Positions 7,157 through 14,883 of a stretch of 37,594 nucleotides of DNA are shown here, in pieces. Under the pieces are notes generated by a model that searched no databases, was not told where the DNA came from, and saw nothing but the letters and a program-made list of their open reading frames with translations. This DNA is from CAZQCI01 sp964592255 (GTDB taxonomy: Bacteria > UBA10199 > SBBF01). The first letter of the stretch is position 1. Every line of letters starts with the position of its first letter. The stretch spans positions 1 to 37,594 of the forward strand of contig CAZQCI010000007.1 of the NCBI GenBank assembly GCA_964592255.1, written 5' to 3'. A program made the position numbers and the translations under genes.

Positions 7157-8290
7157 ATGAAATATCGTTTGTATGCTCCCGGTCCCACTCCTGTTTCTGA
7201 AGATGTTTTGGTCGAAATGGCCAAACCTATTTGGCATCATCGTACACCCGCTTTTGAGAAGGTGATTGCTGAGGTGCGCGAAGGGCTTAAATGGTTGTTT
7301 CAAACCAAACAAGAAGTGTTGATTTTTGCCTCCAGTGGAACAGGGGCGATGGAAGGCTCCATTGTTAATACTTTTTCCAAAGGGGATCGTGCTCTTGTAG
7401 TGGATGGTGGAAAATTTGGGGAGCGCTGGTGGAAAATCGCCAAAGCTTATGGCTTGGAATATGATGTGATTAAAGTGGAGTGGGGCCAGGCTGTTAACCC
7501 GTCTGAAATCGAAAAGAAACTTAAAGAAAAAGAATACCGTGCGGTGTTCATTCAGGCGTCCGAAACCTCAACGGGTGTGGCTCATCCCATCAAGGCTATC
7601 GCGGATATCGTAAAAAAATATGACAACACTTTGTTGATTGTAGATGGTATTACCGCTGTTGGCGTGTTCCATCTTCCGATGGATGAATGGGGTATTGATA
7701 TTCTTGTTTCTGGTTCGCAGAAAGCTCTTCAACTTCCTCCAGGACTTGCGTTTGCGGCCGTGAGCCAAAAGGCTTGGGGACTTATTGAAAAGAGTGATCT
7801 CCCTAAGTTTTATTTTAACTTCAAAACTGAAAAGAAAAATTTAGAACAAAATACAACAGCCTGGACGCCTGCTGTTTCATTAATACAAGGATTACGGGTG
7901 GTCTTGCAGAATATGAAAGCTGAAGGTTTGGAAAATATTTTCAAACGTCATGCAAAAATGGCAACAGCTGTTCGTGAAGCGGCTAAGGCTATTGGTTTAA
8001 AACTGTATGCTCCTGAGGCTCCTTCTGATGCTATTAGTGCCATTTGGGGTCCTGAAGGCATGGATGCCGGGCAAATTGTTAAAATTTTACGCAACGACTT
8101 CAATATGACCATTGCGGGAGGTCAAGATGCCGCAAAAGGAAAAATTTTCCGTATTGGCCATTTAGGTTATTACGATGCTATGGATATGATCACTGTTTGG
8201 AGTGGTATTGAAATGGCTTTGTCCAAAATGGGGTATAAGTTTGAAAAAGGTAAAGGCGTTGCGAAGATGATGGAAATTTTTGGAGGATAA
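7157..8290 (+). CDS. class V aminotransferase (alanine-glyoxylate / serine-pyruvate type)
   Basis: This 377-aa PLP enzyme of the class V fold starts with the family's YAPGPTPVSEDVL opening. It shows SSGTGAMEG (phosphate-binding loop, ~59-67), IVDGITAVG with Asp163, and SGSQKALQLPPG with the Schiff-base Lys189. Length and motifs fit the alanine-glyoxylate/serine-pyruvate aminotransferase branch rather than classical SerC. It is the first gene of an operon with serA. In lineages lacking SerC, enzymes of this branch next to serA are good candidates for the amination step of serine synthesis (3-phosphohydroxypyruvate to phosphoserine, or hydroxypyruvate/serine exchange); that role is inferred from context. 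The start has an excellent AGGAAGG ribosome site. Confidence 0.9.
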   Translation: MKYRLYAPGPTPVSEDVLVEMAKPIWHHRTPAFEKVIAEVREGLKWLFQTKQEVLIFASSGTGAMEGSIVNTFSKGDRALVVDGGKFGERWWKIAKAYGLEYDVIKVEWGQAVNPSEIEKKLKEKEYRAVFIQASETSTGVAHPIKAIADIVKKYDNTLLIVDGITAVGVFHLPMDEWGIDILVSGSQKALQLPPGLAFAAVSQKAWGLIEKSDLPKFYFNFKTEKKNLEQNTTAWTPAVSLIQGLRVVLQNMKAEGLENIFKRHAKMATAVREAAKAIGLKLYAPEAPSDAISAIWGPEGMDAGQIVKILRNDFNMTIAGGQDAAKGKIFRIGHLGYYDAMDMITVWSGIEMALSKMGYKFEKGKGVAKMMEIFGG

Positions 8291-8297
8291 AAACTTA

Positions 8298-8354
8298 AGG
8301 TTCAACAGGCTCACCCTGTCCTTGAAAGGGACGCCCTGAGTGCTGTCGAAGGTT
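8298..8354. repeat. imperfect inverted-repeat element between aminotransferase gene and serA
   Basis: The left arm starts AGGTTCAACAGGCTCACC and the right arm ends CCTGAGTGCTGTCGAAGG; the two pair imperfectly around a GTCC-TTGAA-GGGAC core. This type of element (TTCGACAGGCTCA...TGAGCCTGTCGAA) is a common dispersed intergenic repeat in bacteria. Its left arm resembles 36997-37019 in this window. The right arm ends in GAAGG, the only Shine-Dalgarno candidate for serA. Confidence 0.75.
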
Positions 8355-8361
8355 AAATATT

Positions 8362-9954
8362 ATGCGCGTTCTTATTTCTGACAGTCTTTCTGAAGCGGGT
8401 TTAGATATTCTTAAAAAAGCTAAAGGGTTGGAAGTTGATTATCAACCCACCGTTCACAAAGACGTTGAAAAGCTCAAAGCCGCTTTAAAAACGGCTGATG
8501 CCATAGTCATCCGCAGCGGCACCAAGCTGACGGCTGATGTGCTCTCGGTTGCCGAAAACCTTAAAGTGATCGGACGCGCGGGTATTGGTGTGGATAACGT
8601 TGATGTGGCGGCCGCCAGTAAAAAAGGCATTATTGTTGAAAACACACCTGGTGGTAATACAATCACAACAGCGGAACATGCTATTGCGATGATGTGTGCG
8701 CTGACTCGTGAAATTCCTCAAGCAACTGCTTCCATTAAAAGTGGTAAATGGGAAAAAAATCGCTTCATGGGAAGTGAGCTGTATCAAAAGACTTTAGGTG
8801 TGATTGGTTGTGGAAATATCGGTAAAATTGTTGCGGATCGCGCGCTTGGTTTGAAGATGAAGGTGATCGCCTTCGATCCTTTTTTAACCGAAGACGTGGC
8901 GGAAAAAATTGGTGTGGTCAAAGTCGAGTTGGATGACTTACTCAAAAGTGCCGACTACATCACACTTCATGTTCCTAAAAATGAAAAAACGGCTAATTTG
9001 TTGAATGAGCAAGCTTTTGGAAAAATGAAGAAGGGTGTTTATATCATCAACTGTGCCCGCGGTGGCATTATCAACGAGCCCGATTTAGCAGCGGCTATTG
9101 AAAAAGGGATTGTTGCTGGCGCCGCTTTAGATGTTTTTGAAAAAGAACCGGTGGATCCAAACAACCCTCTTCTTAAGTTGGACAAAGTGATTTGTACTCC
9201 GCATTTAGGAGCAGCTACAGAAGAGGCTCAAGAAAATGTGGCCCTTGATGTGGCTCGGCAAATTGTTGCTTACCTGATTTCCGGAACTATTGAAAACGCA
9301 GTGAATGTGCCTTCCGTTTCCGGTGAAGTCTTATCGGTTCTACAACCTTATATTTCTTTGGGTGAAAAACTAGGGTTGTTACATGGGCAATTAGCTCGTT
9401 CGGCTCCTTCAGAGGTGGTGATTGAGTTTGGTGGTGAAATTACAAAATTGCCTACGGCCCCCATTACTATTGCCATTCTACAAGGTCTTCTTTCCCCCAT
9501 GTTAGAGGGAGAATCGGTTAATTCGGTTAACGCCACTTTCATTGCCCGTGAGCGTGGTATTAAGGTGACCGAGTCTAAACAAGCCAGTATCCAGAATTAT
9601 ACCTCTTTGGTAACGGTAACTTTGAAATCTAAAGAAGAAGCCCGCACCATAGCCGGTACTATTTTTGGAAAAATACATCCTCGTATTGTTCGTTTGGATG
9701 ATTACTATCTGGAAGCTGTTCCTGAAGGAAAGATTCTGGTCATCCATAATGAAGATAAACCAGGAGTTGTGGGTAATGTGGGAACGCTTTTGGCTAAAAA
9801 TAATATTAATATTTCCCGTTTGCAGTTGGGATTAAGTAGTAAAGTCCGTGAAGCGACAGCTTTTTATAATGTGGAAGGCCAAATTACTGAAGCTGTTTTA
9901 ACGGAATTGAAAAAAGTCCCGGGTATTCTTTCTGTACAACAAGTTCAACTTTAG
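8362..9954 (+). CDS. serA: D-3-phosphoglycerate dehydrogenase, long form
   Basis: The 530-aa product catalyses the first step of serine synthesis (3-phosphoglycerate to 3-phosphohydroxypyruvate, NAD-dependent, cytoplasmic). The N-terminal D-2-hydroxyacid dehydrogenase domain has the Rossmann motif GVIGCGNIG (residues 146-154) and Asp172 for NAD. The catalytic triad is Arg233 (NCARGG), Glu262 (FEKEP) and His281 (TPHLGAAT). Residues ~320-445 form the intervening (ASB) domain, and ~455-530 the ACT domain that senses serine (KILVIHNEDKPGVVGNVG). This is the ~530-aa type found in Bacillus, Mycobacterium and many delta-proteobacteria, not the 410-aa E. coli form. It lies between the aminotransferase and purA, co-oriented; an inverted repeat fills the upstream gap. 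Confidence 0.97.
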   Translation: MRVLISDSLSEAGLDILKKAKGLEVDYQPTVHKDVEKLKAALKTADAIVIRSGTKLTADVLSVAENLKVIGRAGIGVDNVDVAAASKKGIIVENTPGGNTITTAEHAIAMMCALTREIPQATASIKSGKWEKNRFMGSELYQKTLGVIGCGNIGKIVADRALGLKMKVIAFDPFLTEDVAEKIGVVKVELDDLLKSADYITLHVPKNEKTANLLNEQAFGKMKKGVYIINCARGGIINEPDLAAAIEKGIVAGAALDVFEKEPVDPNNPLLKLDKVICTPHLGAATEEAQENVALDVARQIVAYLISGTIENAVNVPSVSGEVLSVLQPYISLGEKLGLLHGQLARSAPSEVVIEFGGEITKLPTAPITIAILQGLLSPMLEGESVNSVNATFIARERGIKVTESKQASIQNYTSLVTVTLKSKEEARTIAGTIFGKIHPRIVRLDDYYLEAVPEGKILVIHNEDKPGVVGNVGTLLAKNNINISRLQLGLSSKVREATAFYNVEGQITEAVLTELKKVPGILSVQQVQL

Positions 9955-9966
9955 TTTTTCTAATTC

Positions 9967-11262
9967 ATGTCCAAAATCATCATTGTCGGTGCTCAATGGG
10001 GTGATGAGGGAAAAGGTAAAATCGTTGATATTTTCACCGAATTTGCCGATGCCGTCATCCGTTTTCAAGGTGGGAATAACGCTGGTCATACCATTATTGT
10101 GGCCGGGCAGAAGACGGTGTTGCATCTTATTCCTTCCGGTATTCTGCATGAAGGTGTGGTCTGTGTTATTGGCAATGGAGTGGTTGTTGATCCTGAAGTC
10201 CTTTTAGAAGAAATCAAATCTCTTAAAGCAAAAGGCTTTTTAAAAGATGATGCTCAATTACGGGTGAGTGAATCGGCCCATCTGATCATGCCTTATCATA
10301 AAAAGCTGGACTTGCTTCGTGAAGAAAGAAAAGGAAAAGATAAAATTGGGACTACGGGCCGTGGGATTGGGCCGGCTTATGAAGATAAAATGGCCCGAAA
10401 AGGAATCCGCTTTTGTGATTTAGAAAACCCTGAAGAATTTAAGAAAAAACTGACCTCTCTTCTTAATCGCCGTAATGAACGCTTTGAAAAACTATTTCAA
10501 ACTCAGCCTTTTGATATAGAAAAAATATTTAAAGATTATATGTTTATGTATAGTCATTTAAAGAAATACATAACAAACACTTCTCTCTTAGCTCATCGAC
10601 TGATTAAAGATAAAAAGAAGATTTTATTTGAAGGAGCCCAAGGGACTAACTTGGATGTTGATCATGGTACTTACCCTTTTGTCACTTCTTCTAACACGGT
10701 TGCTGGGGGGGCTTGTACTGGAGCCGGGGTGGGTCCTACCGCTATTGATGAAGTGATTGGGATTACCAAAGCGTATACAACCCGGGTGGGTTCTGGTCCT
10801 TTCCCTACGGAATTAAATGATGAGACTGGTGCTGAGCTTCAGAAAAAGGGAGGGGAGTTTGGGGCGACTACAGGGAGACCTCGTCGTTGTGGTTGGCTCG
10901 ATTTAGTAGGGCTTAGGCATGCCGTTCGGGTGAATGGGATGACGGGTTTAGTGATTACCAAGTTGGATGTGCTTAGTGGATTTAAGTCTATTAAAATAGC
11001 TACAGCCTATGAGATTAATGGTAAACGGGTGGAGGAGTTGCCGGCCAGTTTGGAAGATATTAATCAATGCCGGCCTCTCTATGAAGAAGTTCCCGGCTGG
11101 AGTGAATCACTCAGTGGGATTAAAAAATTTGAAGAATTACCTTTAAATGTAAAGAGTTATGTTAAAAAAATTCAAGATTCACTTGAAATACCAGTTATTC
11201 TTCTTTCCATCGGGCCTCAACGCGGGGAAGATATTGTGATCCGGAATCCATTTGGGGAATAA
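9967..11262 (+). CDS. purA: adenylosuccinate synthetase
   Basis: The 431-aa protein of typical length converts IMP, aspartate and GTP to adenylosuccinate, the first committed step to AMP. The N-terminal GTP-binding loop GAQWGDEGKGK contains the catalytic Asp13, and His41 lies in NNAGHT. The IMP-binding segments GTTGRGIGPAYEDK and FEGAQGTNLDVDHGTYPFVTSSN are intact, as are TTGRPRRCGWLD and the KLDVL GTP-base motif. The gene begins 12 bp after serA, so the two are almost certainly cotranscribed. There is no obvious Shine-Dalgarno sequence before the ATG, which fits coupling to serA translation. The 110-bp region after it, before the convergent GH3 gene, contains no clear terminator. Confidence 0.98.
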   Translation: MSKIIIVGAQWGDEGKGKIVDIFTEFADAVIRFQGGNNAGHTIIVAGQKTVLHLIPSGILHEGVVCVIGNGVVVDPEVLLEEIKSLKAKGFLKDDAQLRVSESAHLIMPYHKKLDLLREERKGKDKIGTTGRGIGPAYEDKMARKGIRFCDLENPEEFKKKLTSLLNRRNERFEKLFQTQPFDIEKIFKDYMFMYSHLKKYITNTSLLAHRLIKDKKKILFEGAQGTNLDVDHGTYPFVTSSNTVAGGACTGAGVGPTAIDEVIGITKAYTTRVGSGPFPTELNDETGAELQKKGGEFGATTGRPRRCGWLDLVGLRHAVRVNGMTGLVITKLDVLSGFKSIKIATAYEINGKRVEELPASLEDINQCRPLYEEVPGWSESLSGIKKFEELPLNVKSYVKKIQDSLEIPVILLSIGPQRGEDIVIRNPFGE

Positions 11263-11372
11263 GCCAGTTTTTTACCTTCTGTCTCGTTGACTCTCTTGAT
11301 CAGTTCTTTTCATTCATTTCAATACATCAGTGTCTTTTCGGGTGGCTCGAGAACATTCAAGTTACGGCATGA

Positions 11373-12644
11373 TCATAAGCTGGCGTGACTTTCTTGCAAG
11401 AGGGACTTGTTTAGCCTTCCTTCTTTTGCAGCCTGCAATAGAGCGCTCATGGCCTGGTAGTATAAAGAGCCATCGTAGGACATAAGAATATAATCAACCC
11501 CAGCATTTAATGCTTTAATACTGGCTTCCCCGACGCTTCCCTTTGCTTTATAAATAGGCCCCATAGCAAAATCATCTGTAATTAAAATACCGTTAAAGCC
11601 CCAGCTTTTTCGAAGATAAGACACCATTTTTGAAGATACGGAAGCGGGATTGTCAGGATCCATGGTGTCTACAATCACGTGCCCTAGCATGATAGCGCAC
11701 GGTTTGAGTTGGCTGACCGCTTTAAAAGGGGCCCAATCATTTTTTTCTAAAAAATCCAGGCTATCTTGAATATGGCCTGTGACTAAATGCGTATCCCCGA
11801 CAACACGGCCTAAGCCTGGAAAGTGTTTTAATGTAGGGGTGACGCCGTTTGCAATCATCGCTTCGGCATAGCTTGTGGCTACTTGGATGACTTCTTGCGG
11901 ATTATCCGAAATGGCACGTTTAAAAATTTGGCTATGAGGATCATTGAACATTGTTTTAGGTCTAATTTTAAGATCTACGACGGGGCTCAAATTCATGTTA
12001 ATGCCGAGGGCTTTCATTTTTGATGAGGTTTGCAGTGAAATATTTTTGATGAGATCGAGCGTGTTTGCCGAATGATGGATATCATTAAATAGAAGTGATA
12101 GAGAAGGAGTTGGAGGAATTAATGGATTAAGTCGCGAAATTTCACCGCCTTCCTGATCTGCTGTGATGATTAAAGGAGGTAGCCCTTGTCGTTCGCGGAT
12201 AGATTGTAATTCGTTAATTTTTTTTGCTATATCCTCAAAAGTGCGGCCTCCAATATTTTTTGTAGTAATGTAGAATCCTCCTACCATACCCCGTGAAGCT
12301 AAAAAACGTGCTTGATCGAAGTTTTCAAAACCAACGATAAAATGTTCTCCTAGTTCCCTTACCAGCCTAGGACTGCTGGTTACGACCTGTAGCCGATAAC
12401 TGAGCCTTTGTGCTTCGAAAAACAGAATGCTCCCGCAGGTTAAGGCCAAAAGAAAAAGTATTTTTCCATTTTTGTTGGGATTTTTTATTTCGTGATAAAA
12501 TGCTTGGGTAGCCAGAATAAGAATGACTAAAAAGTCGTAAGGCCGGTAGGGCAGCATGTATGGAGCGTTGAAATTGAAAGCAATAGGCAGCAGTGCCAGT
12601 GGCCATAATCTTTTTAAAATGTTGATGACGTTGATATTTTTCAT
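11373..12644 (-). CDS. membrane-anchored glycoside hydrolase family 3 (NagZ-like beta-N-acetylhexosaminidase)
   Basis: The 423-aa product has about three hydrophobic segments in its first 78 residues (~12-28, 36-50, 61-77) and then a complete GH3 barrel. Visible motifs are ITADQEGGEISRL, NMNLSPVVDL, KHFPGLGRVVGDTH (with the Asp284/His286 dyad typical of NagZ enzymes) and ITDDFAMG (nucleophile Asp357 or 358). NagZ cleaves GlcNAc from anhydro-muropeptides and is usually a soluble cytoplasmic enzyme of about 340 residues. The extra N-terminal membrane part suggests it is anchored, possibly facing the periplasm. It overlaps the upstream NlpC/P60 gene by 4 bp, so the two enzymes are coupled. I leave the symbol empty because of the different architecture. 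Confidence 0.88.
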   Translation of the reverse strand: MKNINVINILKRLWPLALLPIAFNFNAPYMLPYRPYDFLVILILATQAFYHEIKNPNKNGKILFLLALTCGSILFFEAQRLSYRLQVVTSSPRLVRELGEHFIVGFENFDQARFLASRGMVGGFYITTKNIGGRTFEDIAKKINELQSIRERQGLPPLIITADQEGGEISRLNPLIPPTPSLSLLFNDIHHSANTLDLIKNISLQTSSKMKALGINMNLSPVVDLKIRPKTMFNDPHSQIFKRAISDNPQEVIQVATSYAEAMIANGVTPTLKHFPGLGRVVGDTHLVTGHIQDSLDFLEKNDWAPFKAVSQLKPCAIMLGHVIVDTMDPDNPASVSSKMVSYLRKSWGFNGILITDDFAMGPIYKAKGSVGEASIKALNAGVDYILMSYDGSLYYQAMSALLQAAKEGRLNKSLLQESHASL

Positions 12645-13195
12645 AAATTCTCCATGTCCTTCCAGCGGAAGAAAGAGGTTGGTTTTGTATAGTGTTTAAG
12701 TGTGGTTGTCGTGTCGTCGACAAGGATGACTTTTTTGGAGGTGCCATTAGCTTCAATCCACCAATGATTTCCTAAGTAAGCAAATACGTGTGTTTTACCT
12801 TCATTCACTGCTAAATCTCCCGGATGTAGAGGTAAAATCGATGTGTTTTTAATCTGGGGCGTCACACCTAAAGGCTTAAACCAATGAGACAATTCGATAT
12901 CGGCCGCCCTAAAATCTTCCGCTTTAATTTTAATGGCGTTCCAGACGTAAGGGGGATAGGCGGTAGTTAACCCTACTTGCAACAGGCTGCGGTAATACGC
13001 TCTGCGAATGAGGCCTGAACAATCAATGCCGCGTGTTCCTTCGCCCCCCCAAACATAAGGTGTATTGATTTGTTCCACCAAATTTCCCACATAAACTTTT
13101 TGTAATACGTGTGTCGGGGGGTACTGCAGCCTCATGAAGCCTGACAAAATCACCAGAACTAAAATTTTTATAAAATGTGTTTTCAAGAATATCAT
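12641..13195 (-). CDS. exported NlpC/P60-family peptidoglycan endopeptidase
   Basis: The 184-aa protein has an N-terminal hydrophobic signal or anchor (residues ~8-21) followed by one NlpC/P60 cysteine peptidase domain: YVWGGEGTRGIDCSGLIRRAYY with nucleophile Cys59, then LPLHPGDLAV, His136 in KTHVFAYLG, and the polar third position near Glu148 (WIEANG). The family cuts gamma-D-Glu-meso-DAP or related stem-peptide bonds. The ATG at 13195 directly follows the T tract of the creD terminator, leaving no room for a Shine-Dalgarno sequence. It ends overlapping the start of the GH3 gene (ATGA), giving a two-enzyme cell-wall module. Confidence 0.85.
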   Translation of the reverse strand: MIFLKTHFIKILVLVILSGFMRLQYPPTHVLQKVYVGNLVEQINTPYVWGGEGTRGIDCSGLIRRAYYRSLLQVGLTTAYPPYVWNAIKIKAEDFRAADIELSHWFKPLGVTPQIKNTSILPLHPGDLAVNEGKTHVFAYLGNHWWIEANGTSKKVILVDDTTTTLKHYTKPTSFFRWKDMENL

Positions 13196-13233
13196 AAAAA
13201 AAGAGGCATCCGTTTTGTGGGACGGATGCCTCT
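13196..13233 (-). terminator. rho-independent terminator after creD
   Basis: On the minus strand a perfect 12-bp stem (13222-13233 with 13202-13213, AGAGGCATCCGT/ACGGATGCCTCT, 8-nt loop) runs into seven T residues. It lies right after the creD stop and ends exactly at the ATG of the NlpC/P60 gene, so read-through or a hidden start must feed that gene. Confidence 0.85.
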
Positions 13234-13240
13234 CCTCTAT

Positions 13241-14620
13241 TTAGGTGTTGGTTTCTTTTTCCAAAGTATACCAATTGATTTTGCGGGTGATGAACATGAT
13301 GAAGCCTAAAATAATGAATAAGCCCAAAGATCCCATCAGGAGAGCAAAGTCTTCTGCTCGTAGTAAGATGTAGAGATAGATATAAAGTCCGGATAATAAA
13401 CCGCCTAAAAGTAGGGCGCGTTTGCCTTGTTTTAAGATAGAATGGCTGTATCCCGTAATCAGGCCTACAATGCCGATTGAAGAAAGGACATAGGCTACGC
13501 CGAAGGAGATGTGTTCGGATAGCGCCAGTAACATCAAGTAGAAGAGGGATAATCCACAACCCACTAGCAAATATTGTAGAGGATGGATTTTTAGTTTAAG
13601 GACCACTTCAAACAGGAAATAAGCCACAAATGTGAGTAAGATAAATAAAGCGGCGTACTTGATACTGCGATTGGCGGATTGATAGACATCCACCGCCTTA
13701 ATCAGTTCCACACCAAAAGTGGGAATACCATTGTAATGATTATCGTATCTACTTTGTCCGTTGTCCGTGATTTTGTCTAAAAGCGTGTCAAAATCTTTGC
13801 CTACTTCTTGACGGATTTGCCAATCGGCTTGAAACCCTTTTTTGGAAATAGTGTGGAGGGCTGGGTAGTCTCCAAAAAAACGTGGGCTATCCCAAGAAGA
13901 GAGTAGGCTTACATCCATTTTAACGGCTGTGGGGGTAAAGCTTAATTCTTCACTGGAATTAAATTTAAGTTCCAAGCTGAAATCATGGGAGTTTTGAGCT
14001 GTATTGGAAAGATCAACCGGAATATAAAGACTTTCGCCTTTTAGGGGAGTCCAAGCATTTTCCATTTTTTCAGACATCATGTCTTTGAGGTAGGCAACAT
14101 TAAGAGACGTATTATCCCATTTTAAGGTTACATCTTCCTGAAGGCTGCGCAGGCTCGATAAGCTCAAGGTAATAAAAGAGTTTTTCCAAAGAATATTGCT
14201 GGAACGAATGCCAGATGGAAACTGATTGGTGCCTGCAAAATTACCACTGACTTGCAACGAGGTTTTATTGACAATGCTTTCAAAAATTCCCAGCTTTCGG
14301 ATAGAAGGAGATATTTCTCCCGACATTTTTAAGCTGTCAGGAAAGATATAGAGAAAGCGTGTATTCACAACGGTCTCTTTTTTAATGATGCTGGTTTCTT
14401 CGTAAGGAATGACAAGAATGGGGCCAATAATCATTTGAGATTTTCCCCAAATTTTATTGATGTCTGTGACGGCTTGTATTTGTGTGTTTTTTCGTTCCCC
14501 GATTAATGAATGAATCATATGGGCCGGTATCATGAGGATAAGCATCAAAAAGCCGATGATGCCTATTTTAAGGCCGAAAAGAAGGCTGCTTGTTTTAAAG
14601 CGATCGTTAGGTGGTAGCAT
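13241..14620 (-). CDS. creD: inner-membrane protein CreD
   Basis: The 459-aa product matches CreD in length and layout: an N-terminal membrane helix (~16-37), the conserved QAVTDINKIWGKSQMIIGPILVIPY region, a large beta-rich periplasmic domain (~60-330) and a cluster of about five to six helices at the C terminus (~335-450). In enterobacteria and Aeromonas, creD is the most strongly induced target of the CreBC system and is linked to beta-lactam and colicin resistance, though its molecular activity is unknown. Here it lies downstream of creB-creC on the same strand but after a 263-bp gap with its own CreB-type array and promoter. A 12-bp-stem terminator follows the stop. Confidence 0.93.
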   Translation of the reverse strand: MLPPNDRFKTSSLLFGLKIGIIGFLMLILMIPAHMIHSLIGERKNTQIQAVTDINKIWGKSQMIIGPILVIPYEETSIIKKETVVNTRFLYIFPDSLKMSGEISPSIRKLGIFESIVNKTSLQVSGNFAGTNQFPSGIRSSNILWKNSFITLSLSSLRSLQEDVTLKWDNTSLNVAYLKDMMSEKMENAWTPLKGESLYIPVDLSNTAQNSHDFSLELKFNSSEELSFTPTAVKMDVSLLSSWDSPRFFGDYPALHTISKKGFQADWQIRQEVGKDFDTLLDKITDNGQSRYDNHYNGIPTFGVELIKAVDVYQSANRSIKYAALFILLTFVAYFLFEVVLKLKIHPLQYLLVGCGLSLFYLMLLALSEHISFGVAYVLSSIGIVGLITGYSHSILKQGKRALLLGGLLSGLYIYLYILLRAEDFALLMGSLGLFIILGFIMFITRKINWYTLEKETNT

Positions 14621-14631
14621 GGTGTTGTTCC

Positions 14632-14679
14632 GGCCGGGAGGAGCTGAAGACTCTTAATGGATCCTCATGCAGCCCGGCC
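14632..14679 (-). other. stem-forming leader of creD
   Basis: GGCCGGG and CCCGGCC (14673-14679 and 14632-14638) can pair across 34 nt just before the creD ATG. The predicted transcript start (~14676) falls in the upstream arm, so most of the short leader could fold. Its role is unknown. Confidence 0.35.
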
Positions 14680-14682
14680 TTT

Positions 14683-14710
14683 TTTAAACACCTTGCGATA
14701 ACGTAATGAA
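14683..14710 (-). promoter_or_regulatory. core promoter of creD
   Basis: On the minus strand TTTAAA (14688-14683) lies 16 bp after TTCATT (14710-14705), which takes the -35 place and is also the last box of the TTCAN array. A poor -35 overlapped by the last activator box is the layout used by PhoB/OmpR-type activators. Confidence 0.5.
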
Positions 14711-14754
14711 GAAATTTTGAACGAAAGATGAAAAGATGATGAATTGTTTGTGAA
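14706..14754 (-). promoter_or_regulatory. five-box CreB (cre-tag-like) binding array
   Basis: Read on the minus strand, TTCAC, TTCAT, TTCAT, TTCAA and TTCAT start every 11 bp without exception (plus-strand box starts 14750, 14739, 14728, 14717, 14706). The known CreB/BlrA site is TTCAC-N6-TTCAC, the same box and period but only two boxes. The array lies directly upstream of the creD core promoter, with creB and creC upstream, so control by CreB is very likely. Confidence 0.8.
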
Positions 14755-14883
14755 GATTACTTCTTTTCCGGTAGTGGGTCAGTGTGACGTTGCGTGGACG
14801 AAAAAATCGTCATGTGGACCCTAGGGGCGTTTCAGCTAACGCGGTTAAAGAGAATAAAATAAAAAAGAGGGTAAATGTTTTTT

